Origin: Glycine soja
Lineage: Eukaryota; Streptophyta; Magnoliopsida; Fabales; Fabaceae
Assembly: GCF_004193775.1 (NCBI RefSeq)
Contig: NC_041018.1
Coordinates: 35,898,466-35,962,465, forward strand
Direction: 5' to 3'
Length of the DNA: 64,000 bases
This document shows positions 45,481 to 58,109 of this stretch, piece after piece. The position numbers and the translations under genes are program-made. The stretch's first letter is position 1, and the number at the start of each line of letters is the position of its first letter. Below the pieces are notes generated by a model. It did no database searches and was not told the DNA's origin. It saw only the letters and a program-made list of their open reading frames with translations.

Positions 45481-47029
45481 TTTAATTATGACAAATCATT
45501 AGCAATGGAAATCCTAAAGATGATGGATTTGTGCTATAACTATCATTTTTGCTTAAGTTTTTTCAAAGTTAAACATCCTTGAAACGCATATATGTGCATG
45601 CATTTTGAGGTTCTTAAAATAAGCTCAAAAAGGTTATCTCAAAACTATTGTTGAGAGTAAAAGCCTTAAAAAATTACTTGAAGTTCATCCACATGACGAA
45701 GAATAGTTCTTCCCTCTGAGTAATTGAACTTGGAAAAGCGCAAGACAAGACCTTACATAGAAGATATATCAAAGACTGCAAAGAACATCCAACATCATAA
45801 TGAAATTGCACCATAGTTTACATCAAAATGATGAAGTATGAGACAGTGAAAGGTGAACTTCAAAATGGAAGTTCATAATTGTTCATCACTGCACCTTAAG
45901 GACAATGTATTGTCTTCCATACCCTAAAGGAAGCTAACTCATCAAAAGACAGAAGTTGAAGACATCTTATTTTTCATATGCAACCAGATACATAAAGGGT
46001 TCATCAAGAGATGAATGCTTAAGGCATGAGAAGATGCAATCAAATTGAAAGTTGAAGCAATGACCATGAGAAGATTTGATGTGCAATACTAGAATGGAGA
46101 CTTAAGTCATTATACAGTTTAAACCTTGGATAGTACACTAACACATTAGCAATTGTATCTTCACATTTGATCTATAAAGCAATCTACTTCAAAATGTTTT
46201 GTGTTGTGAAGATGTGTTAAGTTTGATGAAGATGTCCTCAAAAAGCCATATCAAGTTTGCTTTAGCATAAGGATCCACCTCAGAATAAATCCTTTCTCAA
46301 CAAACATCAAAATCACCATTTTAATGTGTCTTCAGAATGTTCATCAGAAAGGTTCCTCAAAATGGAAACCTCAAAATAGTTTTGCATAACTATCATTCTA
46401 ATAGTGTTGTTTTTTAAAAATTGCAAATATAGTTCACATGAGGGCATTTTTGGAATTGCAATCCCATAAGCATGGTTGGTTTTGGAAATGCAGTGTAGCG
46501 TGAATAGTTTATTTTGTCTTCTAGTGTTTCTCCAATTGTTTATATAGATTTGCATCTAAATTAGTGAATATCGTTTGTGTATTGTATAATTTTATAAAAT
46601 AAATGTGGAAAAAAGAATAAGATAGTTTTGATTTTATTGACGGAAGACTATTTTAATAACAATAAAAATATAAGCATTTGAAATTTTCAAATTTTGAATT
46701 TTTGTTACTCTCTCATAATAACTACTCGTTACTTTCATGCTGTTAGTTATTTTTTTTTCTAATTTTAATTTTTTTTATTTAAAATATGTAAAGAGACATG
46801 AAGTGTCTCTCCTCCTAGTTATCAAAAAGCGTGGTTTTATGCATGAGACCAAGACATTTGATGAGTGAATCCATAACTTATTCAAAGGGTTGATACCTAA
46901 CTTGGTTAGAAAATGACCATTTTTACTATGCCCCTAAAGGTCCGGTATAGTCCAAATATAAATATGAAGATATATGTGTAATATTTTTAATTATTTTCTA
47001 CAAAAACAACACCGTGAATATATGAAAAG
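45481..47029. other. Intergenic sequence, no gene seen
   Basis: Non-coding in texture, with repeated small words (ATCAAAATG, AAGATG) but no recognisable gene or element ends. Confidence 0.4.
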
Positions 47030-47205
47030 ATACTGGTGGATCCACTTTCCTTAAGAGTTAAAAGATACAATGGTTGAAGAATGTTTATTCATCTTTCAAA
47101 TACACGAAATTTACACCCTTGATTTTGGAGATCAATAAATGGTTTGCATATTAGGAATACTATATAGAAGTTGGTGAATGATGGGTTGACAGAATATTTA
47201 AACAG
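47030..47205. repeat. Dispersed repeat shared with 17712-17895
   Basis: Shares CTTTCCTTAAGAGTTAAAAG and the following 150 bp with 17712-17895. It lies just left of the large CACTA element. Confidence 0.55.
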
Positions 47206-47375
47206 CACATTATGTAGTGGTAATTCTCACTCCCTTTTTTTTATTTTCGTTCGAATATACAATTTGTGTGAAGTGAAATTTGTTAGTCCCACTCTCATTT
47301 CAACGTTTCGTTACTCATTATCTTCCTTCTTTCAGGTAAGTTTTTTGACAAATTTCTTCTCATCATATATTAGTT

Positions 47376-47775
47376 CACTACTAAAAAAAATGCTTTTTAC
47401 ATCGGTCGAAAACATCTTTCAAAGACAGTGGAGGCCCATCTTTGAAGATGACGTCGTTGTAGACCTTAAAACTATCGACGACGGTCAACAAAACACCGTC
47501 TTAAAAAGAGTTGATTTCTAAGTCGATGCTTACGCCAGCACGGATGTAGAAATACGTGCTTTGTATGTCGGTGCTGGCATAAGCACCAACTTAAAAATCA
47601 ACACTTTCTATAACGGGGCTTACATTAGTTGTTGAAAGTTGGATTTCAAAGATGTTGCTAACATAATCACGGACATAGAAAGAAAGCTTTTTAAGTCGGT
47701 GCTTACGACAACACCGTCTTTGAAAGCGCGTATTACTATGTCGGTGTTGACGTAAGCACCGACGTAGAAAGAAAA
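47376..47775. repeat. CACTA subterminal repeats
   Basis: Multiple direct and inverted copies of GTCGGTGCTTACG / CGTAAGCACCGAC and GACGGTGTT-like words occur here, for example GTCGGTGTTGACGTAAGCACCGACGTAG near 47740. Such arrays bind the TnpA-type protein in characterised CACTA elements. Confidence 0.8.
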
Positions 47776-48460
47776 TTAATAATTTATATATAGATAATTT
47801 TTATTTAATAATAATGATTATGAATAAAGATAATTATCATTAAGTATTTAAAATGTTGGTTAATTATATTAAAAATTAACAATAAAGATAATTATATAAT
47901 ATTAAATTAACTAAAACCTATGTATAAGCTGAAAATTGATAAATTATTATTGTCAAGTAATTATGATAAGTACATATAATTTTTGTACTATATATTATGG
48001 TTTTAGTTAATTTAATTTTATATACTTAAGCAACATAATGATAAATAATGATTATCAATAAAGATAATTATCAATAAGTATTTCAAATTTAACTTAATTA
48101 TATTAATAATTAACCATAAACATAATTATATTATATTAAATTAACTAAAACCTATGAATAAAGACAAATAAATTATGGTAAGTATTACCAATCTTATTTT
48201 AATGAAACCAAACATATTCATAAAAAAAAGTTATTCAGTTAAAGTAATTATGTATAACAAATTAATAACATTATATATATAAATTCATATTTGGTGTCTT
48301 TATTTTAAAATAAGTTACAATATTGATGATAAAAACTTAGAACAATTTTTAGATAAGCACAACATGGTTCAAATAAAAACAATGCAGTAAGAACAAGATG
48401 ATTAAATAAAAACGAAAAATGGTAGCTTCTAGTTATAAGTTGTGAGATAAGATTATGAGG
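47776..48460. other. AT-rich element interior
   Basis: No gene. A duplicated AT-rich word set (AATAATGATTAT(G/C)AATAAAGATAATTATCA) occurs at about 47810 and 48045. Confidence 0.5.
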
Positions 48461-48469
48461 TAATTTACT

Positions 48470-48766
48470 TCAAGGGTAAATTAAAGCAGGATAAAATCCA
48501 ACCTGGTTGAGTGGCCAGATCCCATATTTGTTGGACATAAGTTGGAGTTTGCTGTTGTGAGAGAGAGACAGAGATAGAGACAGAGAGAGACATGCAGACC
48601 AGTATAACCAACTCCTGAAATATTCAAAAATTAAAAAGTCGATCACATTGACAAGCTTTGCATTCCTAGCTAATAAATACTTGTGAAATTCCAGCATGTT
48701 CCTAGCTACTGCATTGAGAGAAAGAATGGGATGTCGTCCCTGACGCCATAGGAATGTGAACAACAT
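48470..48766 (-). CDS. Uncertain ORF, possible captured fragment
   Basis: A 98-codon open frame includes LWRQGRHPILSLNAVARNML then EFHKYLLARNAKLVNVIDFL. The first half has a coding feel and could be a captured exon. The second half runs through a GAGAGACAGAGATAGAG tract and is doubtful. I do not recognise the family. Confidence 0.25.
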   Translation of the reverse strand: MLFTFLWRQGRHPILSLNAVARNMLEFHKYLLARNAKLVNVIDFLIFEYFRSWLYWSACLSLSLSLSLSHNSKLQLMSNKYGIWPLNQVGFYPALIYP

Positions 48767-49529
48767 TACTCTTCATTGGTTTGTTGGGCCATTTTTTTTA
48801 ACAAGTAGGTACCTGTGCTTTGGTCTGACAAGGACAACTACTACAAGGAATATGATAATGATTATAGGTTGATAATCAAGTGTGTTTGATGCTATACCTC
48901 ACTAGTCTATTGTTAATGTTCATAGATTTGTAATGGTAAATCATTAATTTGCATAAAAGACTATGTTTTGGGTTGTATTAGCTGGAATTTGCATAATTAG
49001 GCACTTGTCCAATAAACTCTTGTCAAATGAGAGGTAATTCATAAATCTGATTATAAAGGTTACTATAAGGTAGGAAGACCTTATTTTTATTAGTTTGTCC
49101 ATCAAACTTATTGAAATATGCTAAGAAGAGGTCATATGCAATATCCACAAGCCCAAATAAGCCGTTTGAAATCCATTGTGGGATAATTTTAATTTAGATT
49201 TGCTCTTATTTCTATCAAATGAAGGACAAATAACAACAAAGAGAAATAAGAAATTGCAAAAGTGATGCATTTAATTTTGTATTATTCAGATGAACAATTC
49301 ATATGCAGAAGGTCAAATAACAACTTTGAAATTAACATTTTTCTTCAACTCAAACCACAATCACCATTTTCGATCTCTACACAAGTCACAAACAAAAAAT
49401 ACCTCCAATAGTGATGTTTGTATAGACACTTATATCTCACAGTAGAAGTGTCAAAACTCGTAACATTACAGAAATTATATGCAAGAGGACACAAACTACG
49501 AAGGTTCAGAAACAAGGAACAAAATGTAC

Positions 49530-49775
49530 CTGGCGAAGTGCACCACCGACCATGCTGTTGTGAATTCGAAGATGTCTTTCAACTTCTGCTCCTGAAAAGA
49601 GTTGAAAGATTCCACATGAGCACACATACAACAACATAATGACCTATACAAGCACAAGGTACATAACTAACCACTTGCTATGTGAACTAACAACAGTTTT
49701 GTAGGGTCCACCCCTATGAAATCATAGCGGCCAGGTTTGATGATTTTGTCGTTCCCACTAAAGAAATTAATCCAA
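49530..49775 (-). pseudogene. Unrecognised exon-like pieces in the CACTA element
   Basis: On the minus strand 49690-49765 reads NDKIIKPGRYDFIGVDPTKL, and 49536-49600 is a 64-base block bounded by TTTTCAG and GTACAT. The intron-exon look and strand agree with the other captured fragments. The source gene is unknown. Confidence 0.3.
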
Positions 49776-49978
49776 AGGTCCCCTTACAGGAGCACAGCAA
49801 AGCATAGCATGTCGTCTATGATTAGCTGCAACAGCATGAAGTGGAACTTAAGTTACAAGATCAACACTCACAACCTGTAGAAAATCAACACTTGAATAAA
49901 GAACAACATTTTTTAAATCACAGGATACAAGGGCAGGGGAGGGGGTGATATTCCACCAAAATGTGTTTAGCAGTTAGG

Positions 49979-50459
49979 TTATGCGAAATGGGCAGGTTTT
50001 GAGTGTAAACTTGGCACCAATTGTGCAGCAAACCTCTTCGGGTTCTGCATGCTCATAATCTGAAATGCTGCTAACTTGTGACAACTGGAATTGTGTCAAC
50101 TTGGAACTGGAATTGGGCACCAAACTGGTTTGGTTCACCAACGTCCAACCCTCTTGCTAGTTGAATTTTTTGGTTTGCAACAAAGCTTTGGTGTATTCCT
50201 TTTAATGTGTCACAATGAGGAACACCAACAGTGAGGGAAACTCCATTCCTACCTGAAAAGCTTGGTGTTAATTGCTCAGCATCAAATCTTGGAGGGAAAC
50301 TCCATTCTTACCCGAAAACATTGTAGCAAGATCTTCACCACTGTTGCTTGATTTCTCCTCAGAACCATTTAGTTCTTGCTCTTTCATCTCCTCCAAGTAC
50401 ATTTACTCCAGCATTGGCAGCCAAAGCCGCTAGCATTAATGAACCAATTTGAAAGCTGT
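49979..50459 (-). pseudogene. BEL1-like homeodomain gene fragment (3' end)
   Basis: The minus strand starts in homeodomain helix 3 (QLSNWFINA, then degraded LWKPMVEEMY-like text), continues LEEMKEQELNGSEEKSSNSG, then RNGVSLTVGVPHCDTLKGIH and QSFVANQKIQLARGLDVGEP, and after a frameshift ends MQNPKRFAAQLVPSLHSKPA then HFA-stop. This is the conserved C-terminal order of plant BEL1-like (BLH) TALE transcription factors, including the GVSLTLGL-type 'ZIBEL' motif. Only the last part of the gene is present, with at least one frameshift and scrambled codons after WFINA. It looks like a captured fragment. Confidence 0.82.
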
Positions 50460-50464
50460 TCCAT

Positions 50465-52250
50465 TACCATGTACTAAAAATAACAATAACATATTAAAAA
50501 TTTAAGTCAACTATGGCTCTAAATGGTTAGGACAGCGGAACTAACCTCAATGTTATGACGGTGATATTTGAGAGTCAATTCAAAATTTGATAAACAGATA
50601 TGTATAATGTTGAACACCTCAATATCAAACAAGAGTCTTATCTATCAAACCTTGGTTCCTCAACACAAAAACCAAAGCTCGTTGGATCCTCAACTCCTGG
50701 AATATTAAAAAAATAAGGGTTTAGATTGGTTTAGCTAGACTCCAGTTGGGGAAATGCAGGTTGGTCAAATGAGGATATATATGACTATGTTGATCTGGTT
50801 GTGGTACTGCCTGTACCTTTGCTTCACCTTCAAACCCATATACAAAATTAACAAAATTATAAATGAAGAAACAAAATAATGCTACTACAAAGTAGGAACA
50901 TATTATGACAAAACGGTTAATTTGTCATGAGATAGCATATAGTCAATCATGGAAGTCATAGATAGCACTTTTACTGAATTCAGAATCAGTTCACATTAGT
51001 CGGGTAAATTAGTGCATAGAAAACAAAAATCTATCTTACTAATTTGCAGAAACTTGTGGCAGGCAACATTAACAAGTTCTTAAAGGTAAATGTCATTTTT
51101 GTAGTAAGTTCAAGAGGGGGGAAAAAGTTAAAAGGAAAAAGAGAGTCATGCCTCAAGATTGGAAATAATATCTTATATAGTATAAAATAAAGAGTGGGGT
51201 TAGGAGACAGATTTCAAATGATGCCTACTGTCTTCGTCTCATGAACCTCTTGTATCATTTTCATTTGCTGGTGCTGTCAGAAAATAATCTATCTTTCTTC
51301 TAAGATGCATAAGCCTGCTGAGTTTGTGAGTTTGTAGCAGTCATAAATTTGCATAGATGGCAAAATTAGACAGTCATGTAAAGTTGAGCAGTATCTAGGT
51401 TGAGTATCCTGTTTGGTTGAGTGGTCCTGTATTTAACCTTTTTTCTTCAGATGCATCAATGAAAATAGACGAACTATTCTCCCATTTTTCTATAATTTTG
51501 AACCAGCTATTTCCTTGGTTAAGTGTTATAGTGTACTCCCTGAATTTATTAAAATCCTGGGAATTCCACCTGCCACCCATTTTTACAGTTACAATACTTA
51601 GTCCCACAACAAAGTTTTAGATAAAAATCGAGCAGGAGTCCCACCAAAACACGGTAACTAGGATATCCAATATCACAGGGTTAAACTACTAAACACGCTG
51701 GCCAAGTTAAAATGTATCTTGGCCACAGTTGATAATACAGATACATTTTAGTTCTAGCTCAAATCATCCACTTCAAATTTAAATGCCTAAAAGGTTTGTT
51801 TCATGGCTTCAATTATCAAATTTAAAATTCAAATACATTATATGCTAATGTGGCGACAGAGCTATATTGGGTCTTAAACGTGCTAATGTGTAGTTATCAA
51901 ATTAAAATGCAGCACAGAAAATACATTACATGCCCAGTAGTGGTCTCCTGAGTCAACAGGTCAGCTGCGTTCAGATCTCCCATGTCAAATGAGAGCTGCC
52001 ATTAGAACACCAAGGAACTTTTGAAAAATAGAAATTGGAAATTTCTAATCAACTATATGAATGATTAGGAGTTTGATGACAATTTACTCGCGCCAAACAA
52101 GATTATGATGAGCTACTTGGACTTTGGTGAGGTCGAGGCTGCAGTTCAAAAATGATATCAAAGCTCACGATTATTCATATGACAAGAAAAACTTAATGCA
52201 TTTGTGCTCCACTCCTCCCCTTAATAATGTGAAGCAATTCAACTCAGATA
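50465..52250. other. Element interior without recognised gene
   Basis: A short minus-strand stretch at 50710-50830 (VQAVPQPDQHSHIYPHLTN) looks coding but cannot be assigned. Overlapping ORFs at 51395-51620 on both strands are not convincing. Confidence 0.35.
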
Positions 52251-52258
52251 GCACTTAC

Positions 52259-53761
52259 TGATGAATTTGGAGATCGGGATCTTGACTTGGATCTACAAAA
52301 TTTATTAATGAACAAAACTCAATTCAATATCCACAATGATCCACGAGTTATGCCGATAAGTCTATGGTACAACATTAGGCTTTATGAGAAGAACAAAGTG
52401 GAAGGCATACAATAAAAAGTTCAAAAAGTCCCCTCCAACTTGTACAAAAAGAAAAAAGAGAAATTGGTTTTAGACCATAAGGTGGGTAGTAAATCAACAT
52501 ACATGCTATTCTACAGTAAACTAGTTACTTAATACCTTATGGACTCTGCTATTGGTTTTAGACCATAATAAATAAAATATTTTTGCATGTGTAGTTAACA
52601 AACTAAGTTTTCATTTCTCTTTGTTTGAGAATAGGGAGAAGGAATACTTAGTGGCTGAAAGATAGTTTTAAAATACACTAAAAGATAGAGAAATGGCTGA
52701 ATTTGGCAGAGATATACATGAGAAGCAAAGCAAGCAAACATTCCTGACATGGCAGGGACAAAAGTTGACTCAAGTCAATTTGTTTACATGAGCAAAGATG
52801 TACCCAACCATGAGTCAACAATAACAAATAGAATAACAAAACAACAAATCAAGCTCTTATTTTGCAACCAAAACTCAGACAAAAGAGTATAAATTGAGTA
52901 AAAGTAGTAAGAAAGATCACAGTACTCACCCAAATAAATCTTATTATTACGCAAAATGATCAAGCATTTAATTTTGATCCACCATAGATGTAAAACATTT
53001 CTACATTAAATGAGCCACATGATACTACCTATTGGGAAAGATAATAGAAACATATACTCCAAGAGAAAACACCCTAGTTACAATAACGCACGGATACTCA
53101 TTCACTAATGACATTAACCAAACTTTAAAATTTCAACATTCAAAGCACAACACAAAACTGCATATGTATCAGACTTGGTAGAAACTGACCTTGAAAGAGA
53201 TATTGAACGTCAAGAGTGTTTTGGTTTTGGAGACAAACTGCATAAATTAAGACTTAGTCAATTCTTTGAAGCTACCAAAAATATAAACTGAATCATAGTT
53301 CACCAAGGCAACCAAAGTGAACCTTCTGCTACTGTCACTATAGCTATGACTTCTGTGAGATATATGGACTGCGGCTGAGGCTTCTAGAATAGCTCCTCCT
53401 TGAATAACGACTAGGACTTCTAGAATAACCTTGATCATATTCCCTCACCTGGACCAATCAGAGATGTACATTAACAAAAGCAACTAAAAAAATATTGAAA
53501 GCAGAATGTAGCCAAATATAATATCCACCCACCCATATGAAAGCACGAGAAAAGGCATTGCGGAATTCTGAGTCATCAAGTTTCCTGATCTGTAACAGAA
53601 TACAAAGTTATAGAAGTAGAGCAAAAGTACTAGTTAAAAAGACACCAAGGCAAGTAAAACACAGATCCTGATAACCATTACAAGAGGTTTAGTCGTTTAG
53701 AACACTCACAACATATTTCATATCATCATAATTGGTATAATCAACTATCCCAGTCATACCT
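52259..53761 (-). pseudogene. SR splicing factor (SF2/ASF-type) gene fragment
   Basis: Five exon-like blocks line up on the minus strand. 53708-53761 reads MTGIVDYTNYDDMKYV; 53531-53591 reads IRKLDDSEFRNAFSRAFIWV; together they form the end of RRM2 of plant SR30/SR34 proteins. 53345-53448 reads VREYDQGYSRSPSRYSRRSY then SRSLSRSPYIS; 53190-53236 reads LSPKPKHS-stop-RSISLSR; 52259-52295 reads RSKSRSRSPNSS before a GTAAGT donor, giving the RS domain. Stops occur in two RS blocks. RRM1 is not found. Such proteins bind exonic enhancers in the nucleus; this copy is a non-functional, probably captured, fragment. Confidence 0.85.
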
Positions 53762-53769
53762 GCATACAA

Positions 53770-55390
53770 ATTATACTAAAGTTTAGAATTATGCTGTGAA
53801 ATTAAAGGGAGCTGCAACAAAATATATTCGTCGTAATTTCCTAGACTTGTTGCTTCCAAGTTCCAAAATAAGTCATGCATCTACATAAATATCACCATTT
53901 GAAATTACCAGAAAAGTTAATTGATAACTACTAACATAAACATAAACATTTTAGTACATGTTTGGAATAGCTTATTTTGTGATAAAAAAAAAAGAGCTTA
54001 TAATTAAAATACTGCATAGAGAACATTTGGAAAAGTAGTATTTTTGCACACAACCTCGAACCTACAGTTCCCATTATTAATAATACAAAGCAGAGTTGGG
54101 ATTATATATTTATCTGATATGGTGCTTTGGAAGTAGTTCTGTTAACACAACATAAAAAGTATTGGCTTTGGTCATCACTTCCTACCAATTGGCAGTTCTA
54201 TACAGAAATGAAATTTATGAGCAGAAAAAAACATGAAACATAATACAAAAGTATTGGCTTTGGTCATCTCAAAATAGTAGAGACCAAAAGAAAATACCAC
54301 AAACAATTGGTCTGGACGGTGCTTGAGGGGAGACATTAGGAACAAAGGAAAGCTTGTGCTTGAGGGGAAACAATTGTTAGTCAACCTAAGCAACACCCAA
54401 GACATAAATGGATCAAGTATCCAAAGTGAAAGGTTGTGCTCCGTACCTATGGTTGTGCCCATGTGCCAATGTCTGGGTAACCACTTCAGGACCAGATGAG
54501 AACAATCCCTGCAAGTGTATACCAAATTTCAGATGACACTCACTGATAAAAAAAAAGCTTCAAACTTTTGGATGTAACAAATATACACATCAATCTCATT
54601 GTCCTCTATTGTTGCCTCCTGCTTCACACCGCATGTTTCCAAACACCTGCAAAGATGGGCCCCCATTCCACAAAAAACACATATCCTAATGAAGAAAATA
54701 CAGAATGCAAATACAACGTGTATTCTCAACTGCTTTGGTGCATACCAAAATGAAATGAACACATTTATATTTTTATTGCCAGATAATAATCATTACAGCA
54801 GCAAAACTGTTTATAACACTTAAAAGAAATACATGAAAAACACAAAGTGGATGTCCGCCTCTCATCTAATTAAAGCTTTCTACATTGGATGCTTCTAAGT
54901 TTTAAAAAATAAGCTGCCCATTTTTGACGTAATGTTGTCATCGTCTCCGTGTCTAGTGGCGTGCCATCACCGAATCACTACACATTGTGAAAAAGAAACA
55001 ATTAATGATTTCCACTTAAAAAGAAATAACATATGACCATTTGCCGTCAAAGTTTTGGGAATAGATAATTTACTAGACTCCAATCAGTCTTCAACTCCCC
55101 ACCGATTATGTTCCACATCCAATGCATCACATAATACCTACACTCATAGCCTCCTCATTGAACGTGACTCTACATTAAATGGGAAAAATAATTTAATGTT
55201 TGTATTAACATGTTTAATAACATTTTAATTTGCAAACATTTTTTCAAGCTGGACTAACCTTTACTTCAATCTACTGGGGTGTAGTTTGAGGAACTTTGCC
55301 GTCAGCAATCGTCTTTAATGTCTTAAATGCACTGCATTGGAAGATTAATATCTTTTAAATATAATGCTCACAATTTATGTATCCATCTTT
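53770..55390. other. Element interior, possible further exons
   Basis: A block at 54440-54515 on the minus strand has a TTGCAG acceptor and coding-like text but could not be matched to the SR protein. The rest shows no gene. Confidence 0.3.
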
Positions 55391-55399
55391 AAAATATGT

Positions 55400-57900
55400 T
55401 GAATGACTTAAAATATATTACTTAACTTGTTAATTGCAGTTTTTATATGAACATCAGGCTTTTTACGCAACGAACAAAACCAGACCACCACATTGTTTGT
55501 AGGACACAAAACAATCATTTGCCAATGGGCCCTGGAATTGACACAACAGTTATGAATGACTAACACAAAATTCGTTACAGCATAGCCTAAATATATTTTA
55601 CTTACTGATTCAAATAAGCTCCTAAGTACACTTGTCGTGCGATTCCTTAAGCCATTTTTCAATATATTCTTCACACTGCCCATGTCTGTCCTTTGCATTG
55701 TGTATTGATTGAGGCTTAAGGAATTCATACACCGATCCATGACCCAAGCTATTATTCCACTCATCCATATACCTAATTTTCACATTTGGTAAAATAACTC
55801 AACATGAGGTATATGGCAAAGCAATATGGATTTAATAGTCACAAATGAATTTTACTTACATGGTCCACAATTGGAGTAAGGCTATGTTCAAGCATTTGTC
55901 GCCTGATGTTATTTCGTTGACATCAGCATATGTTAAGAACAAGGATGAATCTACTACTACCATCCCACACAAATTGAACAGGCTTGTCATAAATGTCAAC
56001 CAGACTCTTAATCAACTCACGCAACGGGTCATGCACAACAACATCATTGACCCCTTCAACAGCTTCATTGACTTTATTTGGAGTAATGGTTGAATCCTAT
56101 ATGATGCAAACAAATATTAATTACACTAATGTTAAAAAGTTTTGTATATACATGTAAAAAGATATTAATTTCGAAAACATAAAGGATACTACCTCATTTG
56201 ATACCAATTTTACAAGAGTTGTTGGCCATGCAATGCATGTGTTAAGGGCCCACCTGACATACTTAATTTTGGATGTTGGAAACGGGACTTCAGCTTCACA
56301 GTCAATAAGATTTTCAACGCTAACCCTTACGACATCATCTATATACGCCACACAATGTATGGTAGAGGCTCCATGATATATTTTTCCCAACACCACCAAC
56401 AGCGTAGAATCTTGACGTTGGACATGTAACCCCATAGTCGGTGTGACATGACCAACTTGTTCTTCCCCAGATGGGTTCACACCAATTTCAGCAATGCTCT
56501 CCTTAGTGCTCACGCGTGCACCTAACACATTTACATCCGCGTGAGTAGGTGCTGAGACTTGTGATCCCTTTTGCGACATCTCAATAATGATGGCGTCCTT
56601 CAAATCCTTTTTCCATGTCTCTAGACTTTGCTTCTTTTCTTTTTCAATCTCATTCCTGACTTTTTCCCTAAGACTTCCTATTATTTTAGTCAACTGTTCT
56701 TGGGTGATGGAGATGGATGAGGTACTAGAGGCACGTGATGTCCTCCCATAGTATTAAGTAATCGGGACCCCAGACCCCGTTGCACGAACACGACCTCCAT
56801 GATCTGGTCTCCCTATGGTCGTGTTAAGTATGTCGTCACGACCCTGGGGGACAAACGAACCCTGTGTCATTTGTTCTTCCAACGAGTTCTACATGAAGCA
56901 CAAAATTGACATCCTTCAACTTAGGTATAATTGTTGACAACATAACAAGTAATAGTAATTATATGTAAAACACAAATAACAAATTAATTTAAATTATTGT
57001 AATTAAAATTGAACTAGCAACTGACAATTTTATTAAATATTTCTTGTGCCGCCTAAGATGTCATCTTCCCATATCGCTTAGTGCGTGCCATCTTCCACTT
57101 AACATGTCTTTCAATAGGAGATGGGGGGTCCTCAATTAGTGGTGGATTTTCAGTCATCATTGCGTCATTTTGCCTTTTCTTTATTTTCTCGTCTAACAGT
57201 TTCTTTTCAAGCAAATCATATCCGCCATGGGAAAGTAAATGGGACAGTCATTGTATTTTTGGATTTCCTGCATCTTCTTCCTGATTCCCTGTTGTGTAAC
57301 ATATAGTATTCGCATGAAAAAAATTAAATTGCCTTTATAATGAGAAATAGACATTAAAATTCAAAAACATAAACATCTAACCTGCCAGTTAGGGGTTTTG
57401 AGGGTTGCTGCAAATTCCTCCCATGTTTGTGGATCTAGGCCATATTTGATTGAAGGATCTTCTTTATGTTGCCCCTCAGAATTACTATACACAAATTTAG
57501 TGGTGAGGGATGATTTAAACTACCTCCATCTAGTGGCGACACTGGACATCACCTTTTTCTTTGCATTCAGGGATATCAAATTTCGCCTACAGAACAAATT
57601 GTTTAGGATTATATGCATAATTTAAAACATTTAAACCTTTTTTACCAGATACTTCAACATCACGACACTTACCAAAATGTCATCCCATACTAGGTCCTTT
57701 AGCGAGTCCGGTACATCCTTCCAACTGTTATGTATAATTGGAATTTTTTTCTCTAGCTACGACCCCTAGATAGCTGTGGAATTTCTCTTTATGTGGGCCC
57801 GATCCTCGCCCAGTTGCAGCGTCAATGTTGACAATTGGTCTAGGCAGATCCAAGGTTCTTAAAGTTAACCTCCTTAGCCGTGTCGATTATCTAGTATTCC
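55400..57900 (-). pseudogene. CACTA second ORF: Transposase_24, DUF8039, Ulp1-like
   Basis: Minus-strand order: about 57650-57850 gives GRGSGPHKEKFHSYLGVVAR and IIHNSWKDVPDSLKDLVWDD; 57400-57540 gives VMSSVATRWR...FKSSLTTKFV and LDPQTWEEFAATLKTPNWQ (Transposase_24 family); about 57090 gives IEDPPSPIERHVKWKMARTK; 56810-56880 gives TQGSFVPQGRDDILNTTIGR. ORF 56121-56693 then holds a coiled-coil-like REKVRNEIEKEKKQ and a DUF8039-like region (YHGASTIHCV...VRVSVEN). ORF 55408-55764 ends with HWQMIVLCPTNNVVVWFCSL and RKKPD, the Ulp1 (C48)-like tail. Stops and frameshifts separate the parts, so no full protein is made. Confidence 0.85.
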
Positions 57901-58109
57901 TAGACATCACCTTTGACAAAATAAAACAAATATGTTAACAACAATCACGAACAAATACCATATTCTAAGGTAAATGGAAATATGAACATTAATAAATTAC
58001 GCAACATAAAAGGAAAGAGCTTTTTACATTAGTTTCATAGGGTTCAATTAAGTGACATTGTTTTCCTATAGTCCTTCATCATGATCATTACGATTTGCGT
58101 GCACGTCAT

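Noticed and set aside
54420..54525. Further SR splicing factor exon (start of RRM2)
   Set aside because: It has a good acceptor and lies on the right strand, but the translation could not be aligned convincingly to the expected GLPSSASWQDLKDHM segment.
56121..56693. Independent host gene for a coiled-coil protein
   Set aside because: Flanking frames and the DUF8039-like text show it is part of the CACTA second ORF.
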